The position numbers and the translations under genes are program-made. Below, piece after piece: positions 1 through 7,627 of a stretch of 52,189 nt of DNA (its first letter is position 1; the number at the start of each line of letters is the position of its first letter). Source of the stretch: Candidatus Iainarchaeum sp. (GTDB taxonomy: Archaea; Iainarchaeota; Iainarchaeia; Iainarchaeales; JAFCCW01). The DNA lies in the NCBI GenBank assembly GCA_017609985.1, contig JAFCCW010000003.1, forward strand, positions 1-52,189. Reading direction: 5' to 3'. The notes beneath the pieces are model-generated. The model saw only the letters and a program-made list of their open reading frames with translations. It was not told where the DNA came from and made no database searches.

Positions 1-635
1 TTATTGCCGGAGCAGGGCTTGCAGCAGCACTGCCTGGAGCGATTGCAGCGTTGACAATAAAGCCGGTTATTGGAATTCCAGTCAAGGGAAACTACAATGG
101 ATTAGATGCTTTTCTTAGCATTGCCCAGATGCCACCGGGCATTCCCGTGCTTGCGACAGGACCGGAGAAAGTGCGAGTAGCAGCAGACTATGCAGAAGCT
201 TTCATTAAAGGTTTTGAAAAAGTCTGCGTTGTCAAGCCAGAGGGAAGCGAGGCAAGGAAGAGACTGGAAAAATGCCTTGGAGTTCTTGAAGGTCTTGGAG
301 CAGACTATGCTGTGGAAAAAGAGGGAAGCAAGTGTGACGAGAAAAGCATTTTCATTGAATTTGTAGAGCTTGACGGAACTAAATTTTCACCGAAGAAAAA
401 CACTATTTATGTGCCTGTGAAAAAGGATGTGCAGGCAGAATATGCTGAAAAAGCAATGAAATTAGCTGAGCAAGGCGGGCTCTGGCTGGGAGTCGGCAGG
501 GCAGAGAATGCAGCAATTGCAGCAGTTCAGGTGCTGAACATTACGAGTAATTTTTCAAGCAAACTTCAGAAAGACAGAATTCAGGGAAGAAAAAAGACGC
601 TTGAAGCAGATGAAAAAGAAAAAAACAAAAATTAG
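1..635 (+). CDS. purE: PurE-type AIR carboxylase / N5-CAIR mutase, 5' partial
   Basis: The reading frame is open from the window edge (codons from base 3), so the N-terminus lies upstream; a TTG at 51 is internal and not the start. The visible part has PurE core motifs: [16 protein letters not shown] (compare AGGAAHLPG), PVIGIPVKG, and [16 protein letters not shown]. PurE catalyses carboxyl transfer on aminoimidazole ribonucleotide in purine synthesis. After the PGIPVLATG segment the usual short GAxNAxLLAAxIL tail does not follow directly. About 85 residues intervene (including [18 protein letters not shown]) before [15 protein letters not shown]. The insert resembles a PurE-like beta-alpha-beta start, so this may be a tandem PurE with a degenerate second domain, as in some methanogens (inference). 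purC follows 81 nt downstream. Confidence 0.85.
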   Translation, partial: IAGAGLAAALPGAIAALTIKPVIGIPVKGNYNGLDAFLSIAQMPPGIPVLATGPEKVRVAADYAEAFIKGFEKVCVVKPEGSEARKRLEKCLGVLEGLGADYAVEKEGSKCDEKSIFIEFVELDGTKFSPKKNTIYVPVKKDVQAEYAEKAMKLAEQGGLWLGVGRAENAAIAAVQVLNITSNFSSKLQKDRIQGRKKTLEADEKEKNKN

Positions 636-716
636 AAAAAAAAGGAAAAAAATTGCTGAAAGGCAGTGTGTGAAAGCCTTAAAAAAAGAAAAGACATGGT
701 AATTTGAGGTGGTTTA

Positions 717-1685
717 ATGGGAAGCGTAAAAGACTTGATTGTGAAAAAGCCAGCAACTGAAACAGAAATGGGGTTAGGAATATTCAAGTTTACAGACGAT
801 TACAGTGTTTTTGATTATGGAAAAATGCCGGACAAAATTCCCGGCAAAGGAGAAGCACTTTGCTCAATGGCTTCGTTCAACTTCAAGCAGTTAGCAGAAA
901 TTGGAATAAAAAACCATTTTATTTCACAGCCTGCACTGAATGAAATGGAAGTTTCCCTTGTTCGCGTCCTGTATCCCCAGAAGAACGAGATTGAAGACGA
1001 GAGCAAAAACTATCTTGTTCCCCTTGAAATAATGTTCAGAAATTCTCTTCCAGATGGAAGCAGCGTATTCAAAAGATTGAAATCAGGGCAGATTACTCCA
1101 GCAGACCTTGGGCTTGACGAAATGCCAAAACCAGGAATAAAACTAGAAAAACCAGTTTTTGATGTTTCAACAAAACTGGAAGAATTAACAGACAGGTATC
1201 TTTCCTGGGAAGAAGCAAGAGAGATGTCAAAGATTTCAGAAGAACAGATGGAAGAGCTGAAAGAGAAGGCACTCAAGATTAACTCGTTTCTTTCCAAACG
1301 AGCAGAAGAAATCGGGCTAGAGCACGCTGACGGAAAAGTAGAGTTTGGATTGAATCCTGAAAACGAGCTAGTGCTTGTTGACGTTGCAGGAACGCTTGAC
1401 GAAAACAGGTTTTTGTGGAATAAAGTGCACATAAGCAAGCAGGTAATCCGCGACTACTATAAGACGATTCCCTGGGCAGAAGAAGTCACTAAAGCAAAGA
1501 ACCAGGAGCTGAGCAAAGACACGTGGCCTGTTCCGCCAAAACTTCCAAGCGAACTGGTTGAGATTGTGAGCAACATGTACAAGAGTGTTGCAGAAGCATG
1601 GATTGGAGAGAAGCACTGGGGTGCGCCAAGCATTGAAGAGACAATGAATTCTTACAAGAGCTTTCTTGAGAATTTAGAAAAGTGA
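717..1685 (+). CDS. purC: SAICAR synthetase (phosphoribosylaminoimidazole-succinocarboxamide synthase)
   Basis: Joins CAIR and aspartate with ATP to make SAICAR in de novo purine synthesis. The 322-residue product has a PurC N-terminus (GLGIFKFTDDYSVFDYGKMP, then the GKGEAL segment), the VSLVRVLYP and YLVPLEIMFRNSLPDGSSV strands that build the nucleotide site, and a late VDVAGTLDENRF segment matching the usual acidic metal/substrate loop. The length is that of the longer archaeal PurC. The ATG at 717 is supported by a purine-rich site, GAGGTGGT, at 705-712. It lies between purE and purB, so a purine gene group is likely although only purE and purC are close together. Confidence 0.92.
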   Translation: MGSVKDLIVKKPATETEMGLGIFKFTDDYSVFDYGKMPDKIPGKGEALCSMASFNFKQLAEIGIKNHFISQPALNEMEVSLVRVLYPQKNEIEDESKNYLVPLEIMFRNSLPDGSSVFKRLKSGQITPADLGLDEMPKPGIKLEKPVFDVSTKLEELTDRYLSWEEAREMSKISEEQMEELKEKALKINSFLSKRAEEIGLEHADGKVEFGLNPENELVLVDVAGTLDENRFLWNKVHISKQVIRDYYKTIPWAEEVTKAKNQELSKDTWPVPPKLPSELVEIVSNMYKSVAEAWIGEKHWGAPSIEETMNSYKSFLENLEK

Positions 1686-1689
1686 TTTC

Positions 1690-2407
1690 ATGCCGCCAAG
1701 GCGCCCTGCTGAAGTGCATCTCGGAATCAAAAGAAGCGATGTTGATAGAAAAAAAGGACTCAAAGAAAGAGCAAAAAAATTTCCTGACACTGATTTTCAC
1801 GGAATTGGACTTGAGGCAAAACCCCTCAACAAGAGAGACAGAAAAAAAACACCCAAACCTGTTTCTTCACAGAAAAGACGCAATTGAGCATTTGAAAGCA
1901 CTGGGTGATAAAATCGTTGACCACATAAACATACAGTTTCTTTTATGCAATCTAGGGTCAAATTCTGCAAGAGACGAACTAATGCGTGAACTTTCAAGAG
2001 TTCTTTCCGATAATGGAACAATGGAAATAATGAGCTATCAGACTTTTGCTGATTTGACTCAGAAATTGATTGAAAGCCATGGGTTCATAGGTGCTGGTTC
2101 TGTTCCAACTGAAGAGGCTCTAAAGTGAGGAAGAGCAAGCGACTATACCAGACGAGCAAATTTTGTTTCAGGAAAAGGAATGCGTGGAAAAAAACCATTT
2201 CTATTTCTTTGCAGAAAAGGGTATGTTAAACAAAAAGGGAAAAAGCTAGAATTATGGGCTGGCGGAAAATTAAGAGCCGCAATAGATGGAAAAAGTTCAC
2301 CAATTTCTCCTGAAAAAGACCAGAGAAGAATTGACGAAGAACTCAGAGCCGAGATTTTTAAAGTATTGGATGAACTTGGAAGAGATATAGCTAAAAGAAA
2401 CATTTAA
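1690..2407 (+). pseudogene. class I SAM methyltransferase, frameshifted and interrupted
   Basis: Three pieces look like one methyltransferase gene. Frame 1 from the ATG at 1690 (MPPRRPAEVHLGIKR...) runs to a stop at 1885-1887. A one-base shift in the AAAA at about 1873-1876 joins it to frame 2, SSQK then DAIEHLKALGDKIVDHINIQ. That continues through ELMRELSRVLSDNGTMEI, the usual late beta-strand region of class I methyltransferases, to an in-frame TGA at 2126. Frame 2 is then open again to 2407 and includes RGKKPFLFLCRKG, typical of a methyltransferase C-terminus. Without the shift and stop the product would be about 238 residues. The MPPRR start resembles several other genes here. Either a decayed gene or sequencing errors; a separate 75-residue gene from 2180 is less likely. 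Confidence 0.5.
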
Positions 2408-2427
2408 TAAAAAGAATTTCATTCAAT

Positions 2428-3775
2428 ATGTTCGTGAGCACTGTGAAAAAAGACTACTTTGACTGCATCTCCCCGCTTGACTACAGATATTATGGCAGGG
2501 GAAAAGACTTTGAAAAAATGAAGAAATTTCTTTCAGAAAATGCACGCATTAAATACCAAGCAAGGGTTGAAGCAGCTCTTGTGAAAGCTCTCTCAAAACA
2601 GGGAATTTGTTCAAAGGAAACAGCAAAAGAAATCGGAAAAGCCTCTGGACAGGTTAGTGCAGAAGAAGTTTATGCAGAAGAGGACAGAATAAAGCACGAT
2701 GTCAGGGCGCTTGCAAACTGCATCAGAAAAAATGTTTCAGACAAGGCAAAGCCATTTGTGCACTTTGGAGCAACATCCTATGACATCGTGGATACATCAA
2801 GCGCGCTCAGGTACAAGGAGGCAACAGAGCAGATTGTTCTGCCAGCATTGATTGACTTTGAAAAAACACTTATAAAAATTGCTTTGAGGGAAAAGGCAAC
2901 GCTTCAGATTGGAAGAACCCATGGCCAGCACGCAGAGCCAATAACCTTCGGCTTTGCAATAGCAGGATATGTAAGCAGGCTTGGAAGCAGGATAAAAGAA
3001 ATAGAGCGAGCAAAAAACAATCTCTCAGGAAAGTTTTCAGGAGCAGTCGGAGCATACAACGCAAGCTCCCTGATTGTGAAAGACCCGATTAAACTTGAAA
3101 AAGATATAATGGAAGAACTGGGATTGAAGATTAGCAAGTCTTCAACACAGATTGTGGAACCGGAAACACTGGTTGACCTTGTTCACTCAATGAACTCTGC
3201 TTTCGGTGTTCTAGCAAACTTTGCAGACGACATGAGACAGTTGCAGAGAAGCGAAATAAATGAGATAGCAGAAGCTTTTGAAAGCCAGCAGGTTGGCAGC
3301 AGCACAATGCCGCACAAGAGAAACCCGATAAATTTTGAAAATGTGAAAAGCTTTTACAAACAGTTCCTTCCAAGGTCAATGACTGTTTACCTTGACCAGA
3401 TTTCAGAGCATCAGAGAGACTTGACAAACTCTGCTTCTCAAAGGTTTGTGCCAGAGATTCTCGCAGGTCTTGCTCTATCAGCAAAGAGACTAAACAGGGT
3501 CTGTGGAAATCTTGTTGTTGACAAGGAAGCAATGCAAAAAAACTTTGATTTGAATGCTGGGATGGTTTCAGCAGAAGCAATTGACTCTTAAATCGCAGAA
3601 GATGGGAAAAGAACTGCTGGAGCTTGCACAGGAAGACAAGAAGGTCGGAAAGTTTTTGCAAAAGTTTTCCAAGCAAGAGCTTGACATCGTAAGCAACCCA
3701 GAGCACTACACTGGACTAGCTGAAAAGAAGACAGAAATGCTGTGCAAGGAATGGAAGAAAGAGCTTGGATTGTGA
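2428..3775 (+). CDS. purB: adenylosuccinate lyase with a frameshift near its C-terminus
   Basis: Catalyses two fumarate-releasing steps, SAICAR to AICAR and adenylosuccinate to AMP. The family signature GSSTMPHKRNPI is at about 290-301, RTHGQHAEP carries the catalytic His at about 160, and FGATSYDIVDT is at about 113. The first frame stops at 3589-3591 (VSAEAIDS, stop), about 60 residues short of the family length. The missing C-terminus is in the next frame: KMGKELLELAQ and the NPEHYTGLAE ending, to a TGA at 3773-3775. The expected continuation across the break argues for an indel near 3580-3592, either a sequencing error or a recent mutation. No leader or strong ribosome site is seen; the ATG at 2428 is the first in frame. 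Confidence 0.88.
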
Positions 3776-3784
3776 ACTTTTTGA

Positions 3785-4255
3785 TTAACTAAAAAGTAGC
3801 AGAGCAGTAAATACAGTATGTGCTAAATATGCAGGAAACAAATTTCTCTCACACTTTAGATATAGTAAGCCATAGAACAGACCGCCAATAAAAACTAGTG
3901 CAGTTAAGCCCAAAATTTCCTATGATGCAAACTTGCAAACACCAGCGATTGAATTATCAAACTGGTCACAATCCATTTCTTTCCTAAAATTATATTTTGA
4001 TTTTTTTCAATTATTTTCGGCAGTTTATTTAACAAAACAAAATCCAACAGCACAAATCTAAAAATAATTTCTTCTAGGAGTGAAAAAACTAAAATCCCAA
4101 TTATAAAAAAAGGAATCAGCGAAGGGATAAACTCAGATTGTTTGAAAAAAAACATCATGAATCCCATAAAGGAAAAATGCTACTGTCAAAGCCAGCCCAA
4201 ACACTCTCAACGAAAAAGAAATATTCAAATTCGAGTCAGATACTTTGAATTTCAT
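3785..4255 (-). pseudogene. CPBP (CAAX-type) intramembrane protease, two frameshifts
   Basis: Only an 87-residue middle piece (4167-3904) is open in one frame, but flanking pieces complete the protein. The ATG at 4255 gives MKFKVSDSNLNISFSLRVFG and a first membrane segment ending LYGIHDVFF. One T too many in an eight-T run (plus-strand A-run at 4145-4152) shifts into the middle piece. That piece has LLEEIIFRF, the EExxxR motif, and FASLHH, the second His motif. Near 3909-3913 one T too few shifts into GLTALVFIGGLFYGLLYL and the AHTVFTALLLFS end, stop 3785. These are opposite single-base slips in homopolymers. The corrected product of about 156 residues would be a small multi-pass protease of the Abi/CAAX family. 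Confidence 0.6.
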
Positions 4256-4392
4256 TGATTAAACACAATAAGCATACTCAGAATTATCATTAAAAATAGT
4301 TCACTGGAACTGCGGAGTCTCGGCACGTTTTTAAATGACGAGAACGTACTTGTATTGAGCAGGTTAGAAGAGCCAAAGGAGTTGGTTAAGAA

Positions 4393-5283
4393 ATGAATAA
4401 TTTAAATAGTGTTGGAACACAATGTCTTATTACTAACCAGAACAGAAATTATACAGAGGCGATTTTAATCGTTAAAGCAACACCGTTTGTTAAATGGGCT
4501 GGAGGAAAAAGACAATTACTTAGTGAATTAGACTATTCTTTGCCGAAAACATTTAACAACTATTTTGAACCGTTTGTCGGAGGAGGCGCATTGTTTTTTC
4601 ATTTAAAATCAAAAAGAATAGTTAATAAGGCTATTCTGAACGATTATAATCCTGATTTAGTGGGCGTTTACAAAATTGTAAAAAATGACGTGAATGCATT
4701 GATTAAGGAACTTGCTTCTCTAAAATACAAAAACAATGAAGAAACATTTTATCAAATCCGAAAAGAACAACCAAGCCAACCAGTTAAGAAAGCTGCTCAA
4801 TTTTTATATTTGAATAAAACTGCTTTCAATGGATTATATAGAGTTAATTCGAAAGGTAAATTTAATGTTCCTTTTGGAAAATATAAAAATCCAAAGATTT
4901 TAGATGAAAAAAACCTGCTTGCAGTCAGCAAAGCTTTGCAGATTGGTGAAATAACTTGTTTAGATTTTGAACAAGCCATTGAAAAAGCAAAGAAAGAAGA
5001 TTTTGTTTATTTTGACCCCCCTTATCAACCAATTTCCAAGACCTCAAATTTTACAAGTTATACTACAAAAGATTTTACTGAAAAAGACCAAGAACGTTTA
5101 TCACAATGTTTTAAGAAACTCGATAAAAAAGGTTGTTTTGTCATGCTAAGCAATTCTTATGTGCCTTTAATTAAAGAGCTTTATAAAGAATTTAATCAAA
5201 AGATTGTTATGGCTGGCAGAACAATAAATTGTAATGGTAACGGCAGAGGAAAAATTAAAGAATTATTGATAACAAATTATTAG
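4393..5283 (+). CDS. D12-class (Dam/DpnM-like) DNA adenine N6-methyltransferase
   Basis: Transfers methyl from S-adenosylmethionine to adenine N6 in a specific DNA site. The 296-residue product starts its fold with TPFVKWAGGKRQLL at about 31, has the SAM-binding FEPFVGGGALFF at about 57-68, and the catalytic FVYFDPPYQ at about 203, in the alpha-group order. The Dam family methylates GATC, but the target here cannot be read from sequence. Codon use is AT-rich compared with the adjacent pur and cysS genes, which suggests transfer. Downstream are a small Cys4 ORF and a convergent unknown protein that might be a partner endonuclease. The ATG at 4393 overlaps the stop of a short upstream frame (ATGA), so the real start could be later, nearer residue 25. 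Confidence 0.88.
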   Translation: MNNLNSVGTQCLITNQNRNYTEAILIVKATPFVKWAGGKRQLLSELDYSLPKTFNNYFEPFVGGGALFFHLKSKRIVNKAILNDYNPDLVGVYKIVKNDVNALIKELASLKYKNNEETFYQIRKEQPSQPVKKAAQFLYLNKTAFNGLYRVNSKGKFNVPFGKYKNPKILDEKNLLAVSKALQIGEITCLDFEQAIEKAKKEDFVYFDPPYQPISKTSNFTSYTTKDFTEKDQERLSQCFKKLDKKGCFVMLSNSYVPLIKELYKEFNQKIVMAGRTINCNGNGRGKIKELLITNY

Positions 5284-5291
5284 AGATTTAA

Positions 5292-5498
5292 ATGGTAAAT
5301 TATGAAAGTAATCGAACAGTTAATCAAAAGCACACGGTAAAATTTGAAAGAACTAAGCGATTAGAACAGGCTGAGAACTCCGGCTTCCCAAACTGCAAAG
5401 GATTATATCCTGATTGCCCTGAAGTTCCAAGCAAAAACAACCCTATGTGTAGAACTTGCCCCATATTAGAGGAATTAAAAGAATCATCAAAGCCATAA
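5292..5498 (+). CDS. small protein with a Cys4 zinc-binding-like motif
   Basis: A 68-residue product 8 nt after the methyltransferase gene, on the same strand. Its C-terminal half has four cysteines spaced C-x6-C-x10-C-x2-C (NCKGLYPDCPE, then CRTCP), a pattern that often binds one zinc. The N-terminal half is polar and basic. The function is not recognised. Close spacing and shared AT-rich composition suggest it travels with the methyltransferase; an accessory or regulatory protein of the modification system is possible, but that is inference only. Confidence 0.55.
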   Translation: MVNYESNRTVNQKHTVKFERTKRLEQAENSGFPNCKGLYPDCPEVPSKNNPMCRTCPILEELKESSKP

Positions 5499-5500
5499 AA

Positions 5501-6025
5501 TTATCTTCCAATTTGAGTTGCTTTGCTGACAATCACAAAAATCTCTTTTTCTTCAATCATCGCATCCATTAACTCTCTGAAAACTCTTGCTGGCTTTTCA
5601 GGAGGCGTATTTTTTTCCATTTTAATCATAAGCTCTATAAGATGTCCGATAAAATCAACCTTATATTCTCCATATTGATTTAATTTCCCAAAACGCTTTA
5701 GTTTTGTGTCAGTAGTTTCTTTAAGCTCGCAATTTTTTCTGTCATCCTTGCTCTTAAAAGCATCAACCCTCTCATACATATCTCGTAAGTAGTTCATAAA
5801 TTCCAAAGTAAGCACTCGATTATGCTCTTTTTTAATAAGTAAATCAATAACCCAATGAATGTGTTTTGGGGTTCTTAAACGCTTGCCTATCTCTTGATAT
5901 TTTATGAGAATATCATGATCTGGATTTGCCCCCCTATTACCCTCAAAAACTCCAATAACGGTGCCATCCTGCAATTTGATTTCCTTTATTGATTGATGCT
6001 CTTTGCCATCTTTATTAAATTTCAT
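5501..6025 (-). CDS. unknown protein convergent with the methyltransferase, possible partner endonuclease
   Basis: About 174 residues from the ATG at 6025 (MKFNKDGKEHQSIKEIKLQ); an ATG at 6049 would add eight residues. No signal peptide or membrane segment is seen. The region FEGNRGANPDHDILIKYQE places Asp residues and a Lys after two beta-strand-like stretches, loosely like a PD-(D/E)xK nuclease core, but the spacing is not canonical. The rest is charged and helical, with RTPKHIHWVIDLLIKKEHN. It ends 2 nt from the Cys4 gene and shares the low GC of this patch. A restriction-modification role is inferred from position only. Confidence 0.6.
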   Translation of the reverse strand: MKFNKDGKEHQSIKEIKLQDGTVIGVFEGNRGANPDHDILIKYQEIGKRLRTPKHIHWVIDLLIKKEHNRVLTLEFMNYLRDMYERVDAFKSKDDRKNCELKETTDTKLKRFGKLNQYGEYKVDFIGHLIELMIKMEKNTPPEKPARVFRELMDAMIEEKEIFVIVSKATQIGR

Positions 6026-6168
6026 ACAAAAACTAATGTACAAAAACATTAATTAAGATACAGGATACAATTAATATCCAAAGGTTTTCAATGAACTAGT
6101 GCAAACACACAACAAATCCAATAGCATTATGTTCATATTAAAACAGGCATTCAACAGTCAGTAGCTAA

Positions 6169-6180
6169 CTATTTTAATTA
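6169..6180 (+). promoter_or_regulatory. TATA-like box of cysS
   Basis: CTATTTTAATTA is centred about 28 nt before the cysS ATG at 6202, the distance expected for an archaeal promoter driving a leaderless mRNA. No ribosome binding site is seen between them. Confidence 0.45.
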
Positions 6181-6201
6181 ATTCCCCTCTTGATTCATAT
6201 T

Positions 6202-7593
6202 ATGTTAAAAGTCCATAACACTCTGTCACGGTCAAAGGAAGAATTCAAGCCGTTAAAAGGCAAGGCTGTGGGAATGTATATCTGCGGTCCGACTGTTCAG
6301 GGGCCTCCGCACATTGGTCACGCGCGAACATATGTTGCATTCGATTTCATCAGAAGATATCTTGAATGGAAGGGTTTCAAGGTAAAGTATGTCATGAACA
6401 TTACTGATGTTCACGACGACATCATCTCCAAGTCAAACGAATTAGGAATTGACTGGAAAGAATTAGCAGAGAAGAACACAAAGCTTTTCTTCAAAGAGCT
6501 TGATGGACTGCACGTTAAAAAAGCAGACAGCTATCCCTCTGTTTCAGGGCACATTAAAGAGATAATCGAGCTAGTGAAAAAGCTTGAAGAAAAAGGAATT
6601 GCTTACGAGACAGATGACGGAGTCTATTATAACATTAGCAAGTTTCCAGAATATGGAAAACTCTCAGGAATAAAGATTGACAAAAGCAAGACTGGAACAA
6701 GAGTGGAGACAGACAAGTACGACAAAGAAAATGCACAGGACTTTGCTTTATGGAAAAAAGCTAGAGAAGGAGAACCAAGCTGGGACAGCCCATGGGGCAA
6801 GGGAAGACCAGGCTGGCACATTGAATGCAGTGCAATGGGGGGAAAGCATCTTGGTGAACAGTTTGATGTTCACGGCGGAGCAGTAGATTTAGTGTTTCCG
6901 CACCATGAAAACGAGATAGCTCAGAGCGAGGGGGCAAGCGGGAAGAAACCGTTTGTAAAGTACTGGCTGCACTCTGGTTTCCTGAACGTGGAAGGAGAAA
7001 AGATGAGCAAGAGCTTGGGCAACTATATTGAGGTGCCTGAATTGCTGGAAAAATATAATCCAAAGGTTTTCAGATTCTTTGTTGCAGGCCTGCATTACAG
7101 GAGCAGAATTGATTTTTCAGAAAAAGCAATGGAGGAAGCAAAGGCTGGGCTGGAGAGATTCAACAGATTAATTGAAGCATTGCAAGAAGCAAATGGCAAG
7201 GATTCAGGAGAGATGAAGAAGCTTGTGGAAAAGGCAAAGACTGGATTTGAAAAAGCAATGGACAACGACTTTGACCTGCCGAGTGCATGGGCAAAGCTTT
7301 ACGATTTTGTGAGGGATGTGAACAAACTAATTGCAGAAAACAAAGTGGGAAACAAGGATAGTGAAATTGCTTTGAAATTCATGAAAGAGCTTGACAAAAT
7401 TTTTGAAGTTTTTTCCTTTGAACAGAAAAGCGGAACATTGACTGAGGAAGAGGAAAACCTGCTGGAAGAAAGAGAAAAAGCGAGGCAAGAAAAAGACTGG
7501 GCAAAGGCAGATGAGCTACGAGACAAGCTTGCTGAGAAAGGAATAGAGCTGACTGATTCTGCTGAAGGAACCAAGTGGAAGAAGACAGAGTAA
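6202..7593 (+). CDS. cysS: cysteinyl-tRNA synthetase
   Basis: Charges tRNA-Cys with cysteine. Class I signatures are clear: PHIGHAR (HIGH) at about 36-42 and GEKMSKSLGN (KMSKS at 267-271). Zinc ligands fit the family: Cys28 in YICGPT, the Cys in GWHIECSAM near 209, and the HHENE segment near 234. The C-terminal half is the helical DALR-type domain, and the product of 463 residues is standard. The ATG at 6202 is chosen over an upstream TTG at 6190 because it starts the family's usual MLKVHNTL-like strand and lies 28 nt after a TATA-like box. Confidence 0.96.
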   Translation: MLKVHNTLSRSKEEFKPLKGKAVGMYICGPTVQGPPHIGHARTYVAFDFIRRYLEWKGFKVKYVMNITDVHDDIISKSNELGIDWKELAEKNTKLFFKELDGLHVKKADSYPSVSGHIKEIIELVKKLEEKGIAYETDDGVYYNISKFPEYGKLSGIKIDKSKTGTRVETDKYDKENAQDFALWKKAREGEPSWDSPWGKGRPGWHIECSAMGGKHLGEQFDVHGGAVDLVFPHHENEIAQSEGASGKKPFVKYWLHSGFLNVEGEKMSKSLGNYIEVPELLEKYNPKVFRFFVAGLHYRSRIDFSEKAMEEAKAGLERFNRLIEALQEANGKDSGEMKKLVEKAKTGFEKAMDNDFDLPSAWAKLYDFVRDVNKLIAENKVGNKDSEIALKFMKELDKIFEVFSFEQKSGTLTEEEENLLEEREKARQEKDWAKADELRDKLAEKGIELTDSAEGTKWKKTE

Positions 7594-7595
7594 TG

Positions 7596-7603
7596 CTTAA
7601 ATA
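7596..7603 (+). promoter_or_regulatory. TATA-like box of the antiporter gene
   Basis: CTTAAATA is centred 28 nt before the ATG at 7628 and immediately follows the cysS stop. The same octamer, or a near variant, precedes other genes here at a similar distance, supporting leaderless transcription. Confidence 0.5.
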
Positions 7604-7627
7604 CTCAAATACACTAATTATCAGATT

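Noticed and set aside
2126-2128. In-frame TGA read as selenocysteine in the broken methyltransferase
   Set aside because: The gene already has a separate frameshift, no catalytic Cys is expected at that position, and no SECIS-like stem was apparent.
3583-3592. Programmed +1 frameshift in purB, like the prfB site
   Set aside because: There is no upstream Shine-Dalgarno-like element or conserved slippery codon, and neighbouring genes carry similar indels in homopolymers, so an error or mutation is simpler.
3131-3706. 191-residue minus-strand ORF opposite purB
   Set aside because: It is rich in Leu, Ser and Gln as expected for the reverse of a helical enzyme gene, and it covers the purB signature sequence.
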